Assembly (NCBI GenBank): GCA_028696365.1
Contig: JAQVHG010000001.1
Coordinates: 5,868-69,867 of the forward strand
DNA from: Methanofollis sp.
Lineage (GTDB): Archaea; Halobacteriota; Methanomicrobia; Methanomicrobiales; Methanofollaceae
Reading direction: 5' to 3'
Length of the DNA stretch: 64,000 nucleotides
A program made the translations under genes and the position numbers. The notes beneath the pieces were generated by a model, which saw only the letters and a program-made list of their open reading frames with translations, did no database searches and was not told where the DNA came from. Positions 1 through 8,702 of the stretch are shown here, piece by piece; positions within the stretch are counted from its first letter, which is position 1; each line of letters opens with the position of its first letter.

Positions 1-223
1 CATGCCGGCACGCTGGGAGGTTGGATGTGCAGCCCCAGCAAGCGACGACGCCCTGGCCGACGCCCTCGGGTGCGAACTCTTCGTCGAGAATATCGCCGTC
101 TTTACACCTTCAGAGATGGAGGCCGCATATGAGAAGGCCCGTGATCTTGTCGACGATGGAGCACCTCTTGAAACCGCCGTCAAAGAAGGAAAGAAAGCCC
201 TCAAGGAAGTGATCACCTCATGA
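1..223 (+). CDS. Partial small protein upstream of Eha hydrogenase small subunit (EhaM-like by position)
   Basis: The reading frame is open from the window edge, so the N-terminus is missing. The visible C-terminal part is acidic and predicted helical, with no cysteine motif of an electron carrier. Its stop overlaps the next start as ATGA, so it belongs to the same transcription unit. In Methanothermobacter Eha clusters a small DUF1959 protein (EhaM) stands immediately before EhaN, and this place would fit. I could not recognise the family from sequence alone, so the EhaM name is inference from gene order. Confidence 0.5.
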   Translation, partial: MPARWEVGCAAPASDDALADALGCELFVENIAVFTPSEMEAAYEKARDLVDDGAPLETAVKEGKKALKEVITS

Positions 224-678
224 CAGACCTGCTCCAGAAACTCAAAAACGCCGTGCGATCGCGCTCGATCCACGTAGCCTACGTGGACACTGGGTCGTGC
301 AATGGCTGCGATATCGAGGTGCTCGCATGCCTCTCCCCAAGGTACGACCTCGAACAGTATGGGATCTATGTCCACAACAACCCAAGGGAAGCCGACATCC
401 TCCTGGTGATCGGGTGTTGTACTCCCCAGTGGGAAGACAAGCTGAAAGAGGTCTGGGAGAAGATCCCCGAGCCCAAGGCGGCGATTGCCATCGGCAACTG
501 CCCGGTGTCGGGCTGTGTCTTCAACAGAGAAGGTGGGTATGTCAACCCGCCGGTCTCGAAACACATCCCAATCGCCGCCTCGGTCCCTGGGTGCCCACCC
601 CGGCCAACTGAGATTATCAGGGCGGTCCTTTCGCTCGCACCGACGATCTTTGCAGACTACGAGGAGAAAAAACCATGA
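220..678 (+). CDS. ehaN: Energy-converting hydrogenase small subunit (EhaN-like, NuoB/20 kDa family)
   Basis: A 152-residue NiFe-hydrogenase small subunit of the NuoB/20 kDa family, which carries the proximal [4Fe-4S] cluster between the NiFe centre and the ferredoxin subunit. Cysteines lie in the family pattern: SCNGCD near residue 27, GCC near 66, GNCPVSGC near 92 and PGCPPRP near 122. It overlaps the large subunit start by 4 bases (ATGA). The Eha rather than Ech or Mbh name rests on the order small subunit, large subunit, polyferredoxin and on linkage to fwd genes; Mbh/Ech naming cannot be excluded. The complex would reduce ferredoxin with H2 using ion-motive force at the cytoplasmic membrane. 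Confidence 0.85.
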   Translation: MTDLLQKLKNAVRSRSIHVAYVDTGSCNGCDIEVLACLSPRYDLEQYGIYVHNNPREADILLVIGCCTPQWEDKLKEVWEKIPEPKAAIAIGNCPVSGCVFNREGGYVNPPVSKHIPIAASVPGCPPRPTEIIRAVLSLAPTIFADYEEKKP

Positions 679-1760
679 AAAAAACGGTCGACGTATCGAT
701 ACCGGTCGGTCCGGTCCACCCTTGCTGGAAGGAACCGGTCAGGATCAAGTGCGAGACCAGAGGAGAGCACGTCATCGGCACCGAGGTCGAACTTGGCTAC
801 ATGAAGAAGGGGATCGAGCGGATCATGCAAGGCCGCCCCTGGCAGGAGGTGATGTTCCTTGCCGAAAGGGTCTGTGGGATCTGCTCGGTCGTCCATAATA
901 TGGTCTTCATCGAGGCGATGGAGACGATCTCCGAGATCACACCCCCGCCACGGGCGGCGTACCTCAGGGTGGTCGTCAACGAACTCGACAGGATGGCAAG
1001 TCACCTCATCGCCAACTTCTCGTACTGCTACACCATCGAGCACGAGACACTGGCAATGTACCTCCTCAACGAGCGTGAGTATGTGCTAGACATGCTCGAG
1101 ATGATCACCGGCAATCGGGTGAACACGGCGTACATGATCCCAGGTGGGGTGCGCTACGACTTGCGCGAGGAAGACGCTGCAACCCTCAGGGCGACTCTCG
1201 ACCGGCTTGAAGAGAACCTCAGGCGTTACACCAAGATGTTCGCCGGCGGACCTCTCATCGCTCTCAGGAGCAAGGGTGTCGGTATTCTCACAAAAGAAGA
1301 GGCTCTTGAGGCCCATGCCGTCGGACCGACGGCTCGGGCAAGCGGGATTGCGGTGGACTGCCGGAGCAACCACCCGACCTACCAAGAGATCGGCTTCGAA
1401 CCAGTGGTCAGGACAGAAGGAGACAACTATGCACGGATTATGGTCAGGTTCGAGGAACTGATGCAGAGTATCGGGCTGATCAGGCGCGCTCTGGCAATGA
1501 TGCCAGAAGGCCCGGTGCGCGGCGGCGGCGAGTGCAAAGGCGGTAAAGTCCGCTATTCGGGCGAGGCGCCGCGGGGCGAACTTACCTACTTTATCAGGGC
1601 CGACCGCTACGGGCGGGTCGAGGAGATCGCCATCCAGACACCGTCGATCATGAACATCGACGCCTGCACCCACTATATGCTCAAGGGTGTCATCTCGATC
1701 GCAGACGTCACCTCGACGTTCATCAGTTCTGACCCCTGCATTGCGTGCAACGAGAGGTAA
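675..1760 (+). CDS. ehaO: Energy-converting hydrogenase large subunit (EhaO-like, NiFe site)
   Basis: A 361-residue catalytic subunit related to complex I 49 kDa. Both pairs of NiFe-binding cysteines are present: RVCGIC at residues 66-70 and DPCIAC at 353-358. The protein ends three residues after the last cysteine, so there is no C-terminal extension of the kind cleaved off many NiFe large subunits. Intact cysteine pairs argue for a genuine hydrogenase rather than a complex I subunit. It is followed six bases later by a polyferredoxin. Expected role: H2 oxidation coupled to ferredoxin reduction, anaplerotic for CO2 reduction in hydrogenotrophic methanogens. Confidence 0.88.
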   Translation: MKKTVDVSIPVGPVHPCWKEPVRIKCETRGEHVIGTEVELGYMKKGIERIMQGRPWQEVMFLAERVCGICSVVHNMVFIEAMETISEITPPPRAAYLRVVVNELDRMASHLIANFSYCYTIEHETLAMYLLNEREYVLDMLEMITGNRVNTAYMIPGGVRYDLREEDAATLRATLDRLEENLRRYTKMFAGGPLIALRSKGVGILTKEEALEAHAVGPTARASGIAVDCRSNHPTYQEIGFEPVVRTEGDNYARIMVRFEELMQSIGLIRRALAMMPEGPVRGGGECKGGKVRYSGEAPRGELTYFIRADRYGRVEEIAIQTPSIMNIDACTHYMLKGVISIADVTSTFISSDPCIACNER

Positions 1761-1766
1761 AAGGAC

Positions 1767-2372
1767 ATGGGATTTTCGATCATCTGGTATCTGCGCGAAT
1801 TCATCAGGGGCGAATGGCTCAAGAATTTCTTCTTCGCAAAGACGGCGCCCCTCGTCGATCCCCCGTACTTCAGGGGTTACCCGGCCCTCACTGGGAAAGA
1901 GTGTACTCACTGCCTCTCTTGCATGATGATCTGCCCAACACCGGGGGCGATCGAGGTGCTCCGCGAGGGGGAGACCTGGACCCCGCACATTTATCCAGGT
2001 CACTGCATCAGGTGCGGCCTCTGTGTGGAGGCCTGCCCTGAAGACGTCCTGGACGTGGGTAGAGTGCTGGAAACGCAGCACCGCGACCAGACCGAGATCT
2101 CGGTGAGGTACCAGGTGACGGTGAAACCTGAGGCATGTGTGCGGTGCGGCAACTGTGTCGTAGCCTGTCCGGTGAACAAAGAGGCCGACCCGCAGCTTGG
2201 GGCGACCGGGACGTCGGCAAACGATGAGGTGATCATGAAGATCCGCAACGGCAATCTCTGGGTGATCCATGACGAAAAGTGTACAGGTTGCAAGACCTGC
2301 GAGGAGGTCTGTCCGACCGACGCCATCGCGATCGCGCGGGTTGCCGAAGGGACGCAGGAGGGGAAGGCATGA
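1767..2372 (+). CDS. ehaP: Polyferredoxin subunit of Eha-type hydrogenase (four [4Fe-4S] clusters)
   Basis: A 201-residue protein with four complete CxxCxxCxxxC motifs, beginning CTHCLSC, CIRCGLC, CVRCGNC and CTGCKTC, which implies four [4Fe-4S] clusters. The first 30 residues are aromatic-rich and resemble the membrane-proximal N-terminus of NuoI/MbhN proteins. It should pass electrons from the hydrogenase small subunit to soluble ferredoxin or directly to formylmethanofuran dehydrogenase. The gene overlaps fwdD by ATGA, so the hydrogenase and CO2-fixing genes are translationally coupled at this point. Whether it is EhaP or an EchF/MbhN equivalent is inferred from position. Confidence 0.8.
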   Translation: MGFSIIWYLREFIRGEWLKNFFFAKTAPLVDPPYFRGYPALTGKECTHCLSCMMICPTPGAIEVLREGETWTPHIYPGHCIRCGLCVEACPEDVLDVGRVLETQHRDQTEISVRYQVTVKPEACVRCGNCVVACPVNKEADPQLGATGTSANDEVIMKIRNGNLWVIHDEKCTGCKTCEEVCPTDAIAIARVAEGTQEGKA

Positions 2373-2767
2373 AGGCCCTTTTCAACACCGGTCGGACTGT
2401 AGCGCAGGGGCAGGGACTGGAGGTGAAGGCGCGGCCTGAATATATGGAAGCGACCTCGATCTGCATGATGAACCCCGTGGACCTGATGGACCTCGACCTG
2501 GAGGAAGGGGAGCGGGTGCTCGTCCGCGGGCCTGCAGGTGAGGTGGTCCTCACCACGGTCCAGAACGAGGGGATCCCACGGGGGACGGTCTATGTCCCAA
2601 TGGGACCGTATGCCAACGCTGTCGTGGATACAGAGACACATGCCACCGGGATGCCTGACTTCAAGTCCTGTATTGTGGACCTGGAACCGACCGACGACGA
2701 GGTAAAGAGCCAGACCGAACTGATGGAAGCGGTCGGCGGGCTCGCCTACAGAGGGGATGAAGAATGA
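2369..2767 (+). CDS. fwdD: Formylmethanofuran dehydrogenase subunit D (molybdopterin dinucleotide-binding)
   Basis: A 132-residue protein matching the FwdD/FmdD family, which is the C-terminal molybdopterin-dinucleotide-binding domain of molybdoenzymes supplied as a separate subunit. The segment LEEGERVLVRGPAGEV is the usual beta-barrel signature. The start is the ATG that overlaps the polyferredoxin stop (ATGA). It completes the cofactor site together with FwdB, encoded next and overlapping by ATGA. Whether the metal is W or Mo cannot be read from the sequence, so fmdD is an equally valid name. Confidence 0.85.
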   Translation: MKALFNTGRTVAQGQGLEVKARPEYMEATSICMMNPVDLMDLDLEEGERVLVRGPAGEVVLTTVQNEGIPRGTVYVPMGPYANAVVDTETHATGMPDFKSCIVDLEPTDDEVKSQTELMEAVGGLAYRGDEE

Positions 2768-4059
2768 TCCACGAAGATATGATCTGCCCGTTCTGCGGGT
2801 GTCTCTGCGACGACCTTGTCATCGAGACCAAGGGGACCGAGGTGGTGCGGGTGGACAATGCCTGCACCCTTGGGAGCCACAAACTGATGAATGCCGGGAA
2901 GCACCGGCTCAAGGGTCCGATCATGCGGGACAGCGGGCAGTGGCGCGATGCAAGTTATGAAGAGGCGATCGAGTACGCCGCCGGGATCCTCCTGGATGCC
3001 GACCGCCCCCTGCTGTACGGCTGGTCGAGCACCCAGGGGGAGGCGCAGGGGACTGGTGTCTCAATGGCCGAACTCCTCGGCGGGGTGATCGACTCGACCA
3101 CCTCGGTCTGTCATGGGCCTTCCATCCTGGCCATCCAGGAGGTCGGCCACCCTGGCTGTACCCTGGGCCAGGTGAAGAACCGTGCCGACCTCATCGTCTA
3201 CTGGGGGTGCAACCCGACCGAGGCACACCCGCGGCACATGAGCAGGTACACCACCTATGCCGACGGCTACTTCCTGGAGAACGCCTTCAGGGACAGGAAA
3301 CTCATCCTCGTCGATGTCAGGAAGACCGAGACTGCAAGCATCGCCGATGAGTTCGTGCAGGTGAAGCCTGGCGGTGACTATGCGGTCCTCTCAGCGCTGC
3401 GGGCGATCGTGCGGGGACGCGAGGACGTCGTCCCGCCAACGGTGGCCGGGGTGACCAAGGAGCAGCTCCTCAGGGTCGCTGCGCTCTGCAAAGAGGCCAA
3501 GTTCGGCGCCCTCTTCTTCGGCGTCGGACTAACGATGTCACCAGGGAAGTACAAGAATGTCAGGAACGCCATCGAACTGGTCGACGAACTGAACCGGCAC
3601 ACCAAGTTCACGCTGACCCCCCTGCGCGGGCACTACAATGTCTATGGTTCCAACGAAGTCTTTACCTGGATGACCGGGTACCCGTACGCCGTCGACTTCT
3701 CCAGGCAGATCGCCTTCTACAACCCTGGCGAGACGACGGCAGTGGACCTCATGGCCAGGAAAGAGTGTGATGCCGCCCTCATCGTGGCAAGTGATCCTGG
3801 AGCCCATTTCCCGAAGAAGTGCCTCGAACACCTGGCTTCGATCCCGACGGTGCTCATCGACCCGATGCACACCATGACCACCCCCCTGGTCAAGTGCCAG
3901 ATCCCGACGGCGGTCACCGGGATGGACGCCCCGGGCACAGCCTACCGGATGGACGGGGTGCCGATCCATGTGAAGAAGTTCCTGGACCTGGGCTACCCGA
4001 CCGACACCGAGATCATCGGCAAAATATTCGAGAAAGTCAAGGAGGTGAGACATCCATGA
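2764..4059 (+). CDS. fwdB: Formylmethanofuran dehydrogenase subunit B (catalytic W/Mo subunit)
   Basis: A 431-residue molybdopterin oxidoreductase that reduces CO2 to formate in the first step of hydrogenotrophic methanogenesis. The N-terminal cluster motif CPFCGCLC spans residues 8-15, with a further Cys at 34. The metal-ligand position is Cys116 in SVCHGPS, encoded by TGT, so this is a cysteine rather than a selenocysteine version. Length fits the family. It overlaps fwdD upstream and fwdA downstream by four bases each. Formate made here passes through an internal channel to FwdA. Confidence 0.92.
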   Translation: MIHEDMICPFCGCLCDDLVIETKGTEVVRVDNACTLGSHKLMNAGKHRLKGPIMRDSGQWRDASYEEAIEYAAGILLDADRPLLYGWSSTQGEAQGTGVSMAELLGGVIDSTTSVCHGPSILAIQEVGHPGCTLGQVKNRADLIVYWGCNPTEAHPRHMSRYTTYADGYFLENAFRDRKLILVDVRKTETASIADEFVQVKPGGDYAVLSALRAIVRGREDVVPPTVAGVTKEQLLRVAALCKEAKFGALFFGVGLTMSPGKYKNVRNAIELVDELNRHTKFTLTPLRGHYNVYGSNEVFTWMTGYPYAVDFSRQIAFYNPGETTAVDLMARKECDAALIVASDPGAHFPKKCLEHLASIPTVLIDPMHTMTTPLVKCQIPTAVTGMDAPGTAYRMDGVPIHVKKFLDLGYPTDTEIIGKIFEKVKEVRHP

Positions 4060-5756
4060 GTGAGTTACTGGTCAAAAATGCCTATGTCATCGACCCAATC
4101 AACCATATCGACGGCGAAGTGATGGACATCGCCGTGAAGGACGGGTATATCGTCGAGGACGTCGGCCCGAAGGCGACGGTGCTCGACGCCGAGGGCTGCC
4201 TCACCCTGCCCGGCGGGGTGGATTCCCACACCCATGTCTGCGGGACCAAGGTGAACTTCGGGCGCTACATGAGCCCTGAGGACATGCGGGCCGGGCGGGA
4301 GGTGCGCCGAGGGGTGAAGCACGCCACTTCCGGCTATTCGGTCCCGACGACGTACGCCAACTCGTACCGCTATGCCCTCATGGGCTATACCACCCTTCTC
4401 GAAGGGGCGATGGCGCCCCTCGAGGCCCGTCACACCCACGAGGAGTTCTCGGCCACGCCTCTCCAGGACATGATGGCCAACACTCTCTTCGATGGGAATT
4501 GGGCGGTGATGAAGGCGGTGGCCGAGGGTGACATCGAGCGGGTGGCCGCGATCGTCGGGTGGACGCTCTCGGCGGTGAAGGGGTTCGGGATCAAACTGAC
4601 CAACCCTGGCGGGACCGAGGCCTGGGGCTACGGCAAGGACATCAGTTGTATCAAGGACGAGGTCCCGCATTTCGGGGTGACGCCGGCCGAGATCATCGAG
4701 GCGATGATCCAGGCCTGTGAGATGCTCAGGCTCCCCCACTCTGTCCATCTTCACTGCAACAACCTGGGTACGCCAGGTAACTATGCCTGCACGATCGGGA
4801 CCTTCAACCTGGTCCCAGACCTCAACAAAACGCGGCAGAGTCTCTATGCCACCCATGTCCAGTTCCACAGTTACGGCGGGTCTGACTGGAAGACCTTCTG
4901 CTCGAAGGCCGAACCGGTGGCCTACACCGTGAACAACCTCCCCCAGATCGTCATCGACATGGGGCAGGTGATGTTTGGCAAGACCACCACGATGACCGCA
5001 GACGGCCCGATGGAGTTCAACCTCTACCGTCTCCACCACAACAAGTGGTCCAACCATGACGTGGAACTGGAGACCGGGTCAGGGATCATCCCGGTGCTGT
5101 ACAGGAAGAAGAACCTGGTCAACTCGATCATGTGGTCGATCGGGCTCGAACTGGCCCTGCTCGTGAAAGACCCCTGGCGGTGTCTGCTCACGACCGACAA
5201 CCCGAATGGTGCGCCGTTCGTGAAGTACCCCGAGATCATCGCCCTCCTGATGAGCAAGAAGTACCGGGACGCCGAGTTTGCGACGGTGAACCGCAGGACC
5301 GAGTCCAGGGTCATCCTCCCGGCGCTGGAGCGCGAGATGGACTGGAACGAAATCGCGGTGATGACACGGGCTGGGCAGGCAAAGGCCCTTGGGATCACCG
5401 GGATCGGGAAGGGTCACCTGGGTATCGGGGCCGAGGCCGACATTGCGGTCTATCCACTGAAGGTCGGCGAGATCGACCCGGCACAGGAGTACCAGAAGAT
5501 CATCGACGGGTTCTCAAAGACCCGGTGGACTGTCAAGCGGGGCCGCCCAGTGGCGCGGGACGGCGAGATCCTGGTCCATGGCGAGAACACGACCATCTGG
5601 GTCGACCCAAAGATCAGTCCAGAGCATGATATGAGCCATGACCCTGAGTTCACCGAGATGTTCAACCACTGGTATTCGGTGCGGATGAGCAACTACCCGG
5701 TCCAGGACGAGTATCTCAAACGGAATCTGCGGATTGAGACGGAGGCGACGATATGA
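4056..5756 (+). CDS. fwdA: Formylmethanofuran dehydrogenase subunit A (amidohydrolase)
   Basis: A 566-residue amidohydrolase-fold subunit that condenses formate with methanofuran at a binuclear metal centre. The metal-binding HTH is at residues 58-60; GFGIKLTNPGG places Lys180 where the family has its carboxylated lysine; HLHCNN near 231-236 and TTDNPNG further on supply the remaining ligands. I assign the ligand roles by analogy with the Methanothermobacter enzyme. The start is the ATG at 4056, which overlaps the fwdB stop (ATGA); a longer in-frame opening upstream lies wholly inside fwdB and is not credible. Confidence 0.93.
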   Translation: MSELLVKNAYVIDPINHIDGEVMDIAVKDGYIVEDVGPKATVLDAEGCLTLPGGVDSHTHVCGTKVNFGRYMSPEDMRAGREVRRGVKHATSGYSVPTTYANSYRYALMGYTTLLEGAMAPLEARHTHEEFSATPLQDMMANTLFDGNWAVMKAVAEGDIERVAAIVGWTLSAVKGFGIKLTNPGGTEAWGYGKDISCIKDEVPHFGVTPAEIIEAMIQACEMLRLPHSVHLHCNNLGTPGNYACTIGTFNLVPDLNKTRQSLYATHVQFHSYGGSDWKTFCSKAEPVAYTVNNLPQIVIDMGQVMFGKTTTMTADGPMEFNLYRLHHNKWSNHDVELETGSGIIPVLYRKKNLVNSIMWSIGLELALLVKDPWRCLLTTDNPNGAPFVKYPEIIALLMSKKYRDAEFATVNRRTESRVILPALEREMDWNEIAVMTRAGQAKALGITGIGKGHLGIGAEADIAVYPLKVGEIDPAQEYQKIIDGFSKTRWTVKRGRPVARDGEILVHGENTTIWVDPKISPEHDMSHDPEFTEMFNHWYSVRMSNYPVQDEYLKRNLRIETEATI

Positions 5757-6529
5757 TGCGGATTGTGCTGACGATGAAGGAGCGCACAAACCCGCACATC
5801 CCTATCGAGGCCGAGAAGATTAACCCCGCCTTCCTGATGTGGGGGACCGACGACCTCACGGTCTGGGAGGGGAACAAGGAGCGCCGTCTCGACGAGATCT
5901 TCGAGGTCGAGGTAGAGGGGACGGCCACTTCGGTCAACGAGGTCGAGGTGGTGCTCCGCGGCGATACCTCAAGGGTGAAGAGGATCGGCGAGTATATGGA
6001 CGGAGGGCGGATCACCGTCGAAGGCAATGTCGGGATGCACTGCGGGAATTTCATGGCCGCGGGCACCATCGAGGTGATGGGAGATGCCGGCGGGTGGTTC
6101 GCGCGAGAGATGCAGGGCGGCGCGATCATCTGCCACGGCGATGTGGGTCATTACTGCGCTGCAGGATACCGGGGCGAGAAGAAAGGGATGAGAGGCGGGA
6201 AGGTGGAAGTCTTCGGGAATGCCGGAGACTTCACGGCCGAGCATCTCTTCGGTGGCGAGGTGGTCGTCCACGGCAACTGCGGTGATATGCCTGGTGTCGA
6301 TATGCAGGGGGGGTATCTCACCATCCATGGCGACTGTTCGCGTCCTTGCGGGAACATGACCAAAGGAAAGTGCACGGTGCTTGGGTGTGTCTCAGAGATG
6401 CCCCCGACGTTCAAGAAAGAGGGAGAGGTCGAAGGGCCTGACGGTCTCCCACTCACTCATTTCACCGGAGATGTGGCCAACCGAGGAAAAGGAAATCTTT
6501 TGGTCAGGCACTATCAATATCTGGAGTGA
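5753..6529 (+). CDS. fwdC: Formylmethanofuran dehydrogenase subunit C
   Basis: A 258-residue protein with repeated glycine-rich strands of a right-handed beta-helix, as in FwdC and the GltB C-terminal (GXGXG) domain. Repeats are visible from about residue 80 to 210, for example GNVGMHCGNFMAAG and GDAGGWFAREMQGG. The role in the complex is structural, linking FwdA and FwdB. It overlaps fwdA by ATGA and its TGA overlaps the next ATG by one base. The start could be either of two consecutive Met codons. Confidence 0.92.
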   Translation: MMRIVLTMKERTNPHIPIEAEKINPAFLMWGTDDLTVWEGNKERRLDEIFEVEVEGTATSVNEVEVVLRGDTSRVKRIGEYMDGGRITVEGNVGMHCGNFMAAGTIEVMGDAGGWFAREMQGGAIICHGDVGHYCAAGYRGEKKGMRGGKVEVFGNAGDFTAEHLFGGEVVVHGNCGDMPGVDMQGGYLTIHGDCSRPCGNMTKGKCTVLGCVSEMPPTFKKEGEVEGPDGLPLTHFTGDVANRGKGNLLVRHYQYLE

Positions 6530-6678
6530 TGATTCGGCACGAATGCGGGTATGAGGCGCCGGTCTTCTGCCGGCGCTGCGGCCGCCCCCTTGAATATTCT
6601 GAACGTCGTGGAGTTTATTGTCCAAACTGTGGCAGACAGGTGACGATGATCTGTCCAAAGTGCGGAAAGCGCTGGTGA
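6529..6678 (+). CDS. 49-aa double zinc-ribbon protein closing the eha-fwd operon
   Basis: A very short gene whose ATG shares one base with the fwdC stop (TGATG), with GGAGTG immediately before the start as ribosome site. The product is 49 residues with paired cysteines: a lone Cys at 6, CRRC at 14-17, CPNC at 31-34 and CPKC at 42-45, which is enough for one or two treble-clef or ribbon zinc sites. It is basic at the C-terminus. No family name is claimed. Its coupling to fwdC suggests a role in expression, assembly or metal loading of the complex, but that is inference. Easily missed because of its size. Confidence 0.75.
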   Translation: MIRHECGYEAPVFCRRCGRPLEYSERRGVYCPNCGRQVTMICPKCGKRW

Positions 6679-6750
6679 AGGAAGGGGGTCGGCGGTCGGG
6701 AGAGACCGGGTGCAGGTGAGATGGATCCGATTTTTCTCTTGAAGAACCTA

Positions 6751-6767
6751 TTTTTTTGGAATTTTTT
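6751..6767 (+). terminator. T-tract terminator of the eha-fwd operon
   Basis: Two T runs (seven at 6751-6757, six at 6762-6767) lie 70-90 bases after the last gene, as usual for archaeal intrinsic termination. The first repeat element begins at the base after the second run. Confidence 0.5.
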
Positions 6768-6996
6768 GGCTTTGTAGAAATCCTCTTAATGCATCTCTCT
6801 GGCGGGGGGCGTGCTGCCCCCCAAACCCCTCTCGGCACGATAAGTCGAGGGGGGCAGCACTCTCATCACAGTTGCCCATGATGCCTTCCCGACCATATCT
6901 TCATCCCGGGGGTCCGGGGGCAGAGCCCCAGGCAAGAGATTATAGGAAAGCGGGAGAGTCGCGCTCACACCAAGAATTAACAGTTTCTACAGAGCC
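6768..6996 (-). repeat. Family 1 MITE-like element, complete copy
   Basis: A 229-bp copy in minus orientation with both terminal inverted repeats (GGCTTTGTAGAAATCCTC at left, TTTCTACAGAGCC at right) and the internal GC-rich hairpins. It sits directly after a T tract. Flanks show no exact duplication. Confidence 0.8.
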
Positions 6997-7979
6997 GAAT
7001 ATATGCCATGATAATTGCTCAGAGCTGCGTTTCAGAAGGTAGACGGATCCCGATCCTCGCGACAGTGCAACAGAGAATGTCCTGTTCAACCGCCGCTCCT
7101 CGGCTATCTTCGTCTATGGGGGGTTCCTGGGGCGGAGCCCCCAGAACCCACGGTATGAAGATTGGGCTGGGAAGGCAGAGCTCCTGAGCACTCATTGGGC
7201 GTTTTTTTATCTCTGAGGTCATTCCAAAACTCTCTAGGGTTGAAGTTCTCCTCGAGCTGAAGTGCTTCCTTCCAGAAATTCTAAACGCTCTCCTCCACCG
7301 GGGGGCTTACCGCCCCTGGCCAAAGATGTGGGAAGGCGGGGGAGTCACGCTCACACCAAGAATTGACAAGAGTTTCTACAGAGCCGATCTTCTTGCACGC
7401 TGAGGTGCCGTCCAGAGCAATGTTCATCCAGAGCATATCCCAGAACTCTCAGAGGCTTGAATATCCCCTCGAACCGAGGTGCTTCCTTCCAGAAATTCAG
7501 AACCCTATTCTTCACCTGGGGGCGGGCCGCTCCCTAACCCTCGCTGATGAAGATTAAGCAGAGGCCCGCATCCTGTCATCCTGTCCCCATGGTCTTCTCT
7601 CTGCCTTCCTGTCCCTATTGCCATCACAGCGCCACCGACGCAAGCGTTGTGGTGTCGGAAGGCAATGGGTGGATGCATGGGTGCGCAACGAAGAGGTGAG
7701 ACTTTCCCCACCTTCATTCATTGCCATCTTTCTGGAAGGCGAAGGGTAGAAGAGTTAATTTTGGGATGCCCTCCCAGTATGTGTGATCTTCAGGTTCATG
7801 TCTGATTCTCCAGACTCGGCACCGCGAAAAATCATGTCATCCGGACTGTGGGGCGCGTGAGAGGATGGCCTCCTGGAGCAGGCACGTAAAACAGTGGCGA
7901 GCGAGACTCATGCAGCATGCCTGAGACATGCCGTGTGCGTCGTGAATGATTCAGGAAACTGTTCAGACCTTCGACGCTC
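6997..7979. repeat. Gene-free stretch of degenerate repeats, including two family 2 copies
   Basis: No gene is seen. The segment at 7066-7170 resembles family 3 and family 1 internal sequence. A truncated family 2 copy lies at about 7215-7306. A fragment of family 1 ends with TTTCTACAGAGCC near 7383. A longer family 2 copy runs from about 7433 (ATCCCAGAACTCTC) to about 7758 (AGAGTTAATTTTGGGATG). Frames opening here are products of the repeat sequence. Confidence 0.55.
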
Positions 7980-8252
7980 TCAGTCAATCCGGTTCCTGAC
8001 CCAACGAGCATACTCCGAACGAATTTTTTTCTTCTCTGCGGCGTCGAGATCTTCCCTGCATGTTTCTTCGAGATAGTCCTGGAGTTGGCAGACGACTCTT
8101 TCCGCGTCCTGGTGATCAATGACTTCGAGATACACAGGTGCGCGCGTGGCGTCTATCACCTCGCCGCAGACATGACAGAGCTTCCAGTGCTGGTACGGAT
8201 CGACATAGGTAAAGGTGAAGCACCCCGGACAGCGGATGACGCGGTACATCAT
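7980..8252 (-). CDS. DUF1922-type small zinc-ribbon protein
   Basis: A 90-residue protein beginning with two Met codons at 8252 and 8249. It opens MMYRVIRCPGC and continues to LCHVCG near residue 27, giving two CxxC pairs for one zinc, followed by a helical tail (DLDAAEKKKIRSEYARWV). The pattern matches archaeal DUF1922 proteins, small zinc ribbons of unknown function found in methanogens. The frame is open upstream to 8384, but that part is not family-like. It lies 77 bases after another small gene on the same strand. Confidence 0.7.
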   Translation of the reverse strand: MMYRVIRCPGCFTFTYVDPYQHWKLCHVCGEVIDATRAPVYLEVIDHQDAERVVCQLQDYLEETCREDLDAAEKKKIRSEYARWVRNRID

Positions 8253-8329
8253 CCGGAGATGGGGGTTGCTTGGTGAAAAAGATTCCTCTCTGTATCGATA
8301 AAAAGAAGAAGGGGCGTGCAGTGCCCCGG

Positions 8330-8611
8330 TCACCAGCGCCAGCCGCGACCTCGGCCGCCGCCAAATCCGCGGCCGCGGCCGCACCCGCGTGGAAGTCCAC
8401 CGCGCCCAAGGCCGTAGACGGCACCCTGTGGGTAACCCCCACGAACGGGGCCGTAATAGGCAGCACTCTGTTGAGGCTGTGCGGGTTGTGCTGGTGCTGC
8501 GTTTTCGTCAGTCTCTGCAGTGGGTGTGGGAGCGACCGGCCTGCACCGGCCAAGTCCCCATCCGGTCAGTGGTCCTCGTCCAAGAGGACCTGTTCCATCC
8601 ATTCCTGGCAT
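8330..8611 (-). CDS. DUF5320-like glycine/arginine-rich small protein
   Basis: A 93-residue protein starting MPGMDGTGPLGRGPLTG, which is the hallmark opening of DUF5320-type proteins, and ending in a Gly/Arg/Trp tail (GRGFGGGRGRGWRW). The centre is Ala/Gln/Pro-rich. Homologues are often neighbours of Mrp/NBP35-type ATPases or iron-molybdenum-cofactor-like proteins, neither of which is here. The start was chosen by the family opening; no good ribosome site precedes it. Confidence 0.65.
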   Translation of the reverse strand: MPGMDGTGPLGRGPLTGWGLGRCRPVAPTPTAETDENAAPAQPAQPQQSAAYYGPVRGGYPQGAVYGLGRGGLPRGCGRGRGFGGGRGRGWRW

Positions 8612-8702
8612 ACAATTAGTACTCATATGCGCATTAATAGATAAATGGTGGGGATCAGGCAATCGTCCCTCACCCCTAGAAAAAATGAATACGCCAGCCC
8701 TT

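Noticed and set aside
1086..2270. A 394-codon open frame on the minus strand within the hydrogenase genes
   Set aside because: Antisense to the large subunit and polyferredoxin, both with intact cysteine motifs.
3109..3123. Selenocysteine codon in FwdB
   Set aside because: The metal-ligand codon is TGT, an ordinary cysteine.
6768..6996. Numerous 60-150 codon frames within the repeat elements
   Set aside because: They arise from GC-rich inverted repeats, differ between copies and are broken in most of them, so the elements are taken as non-coding.
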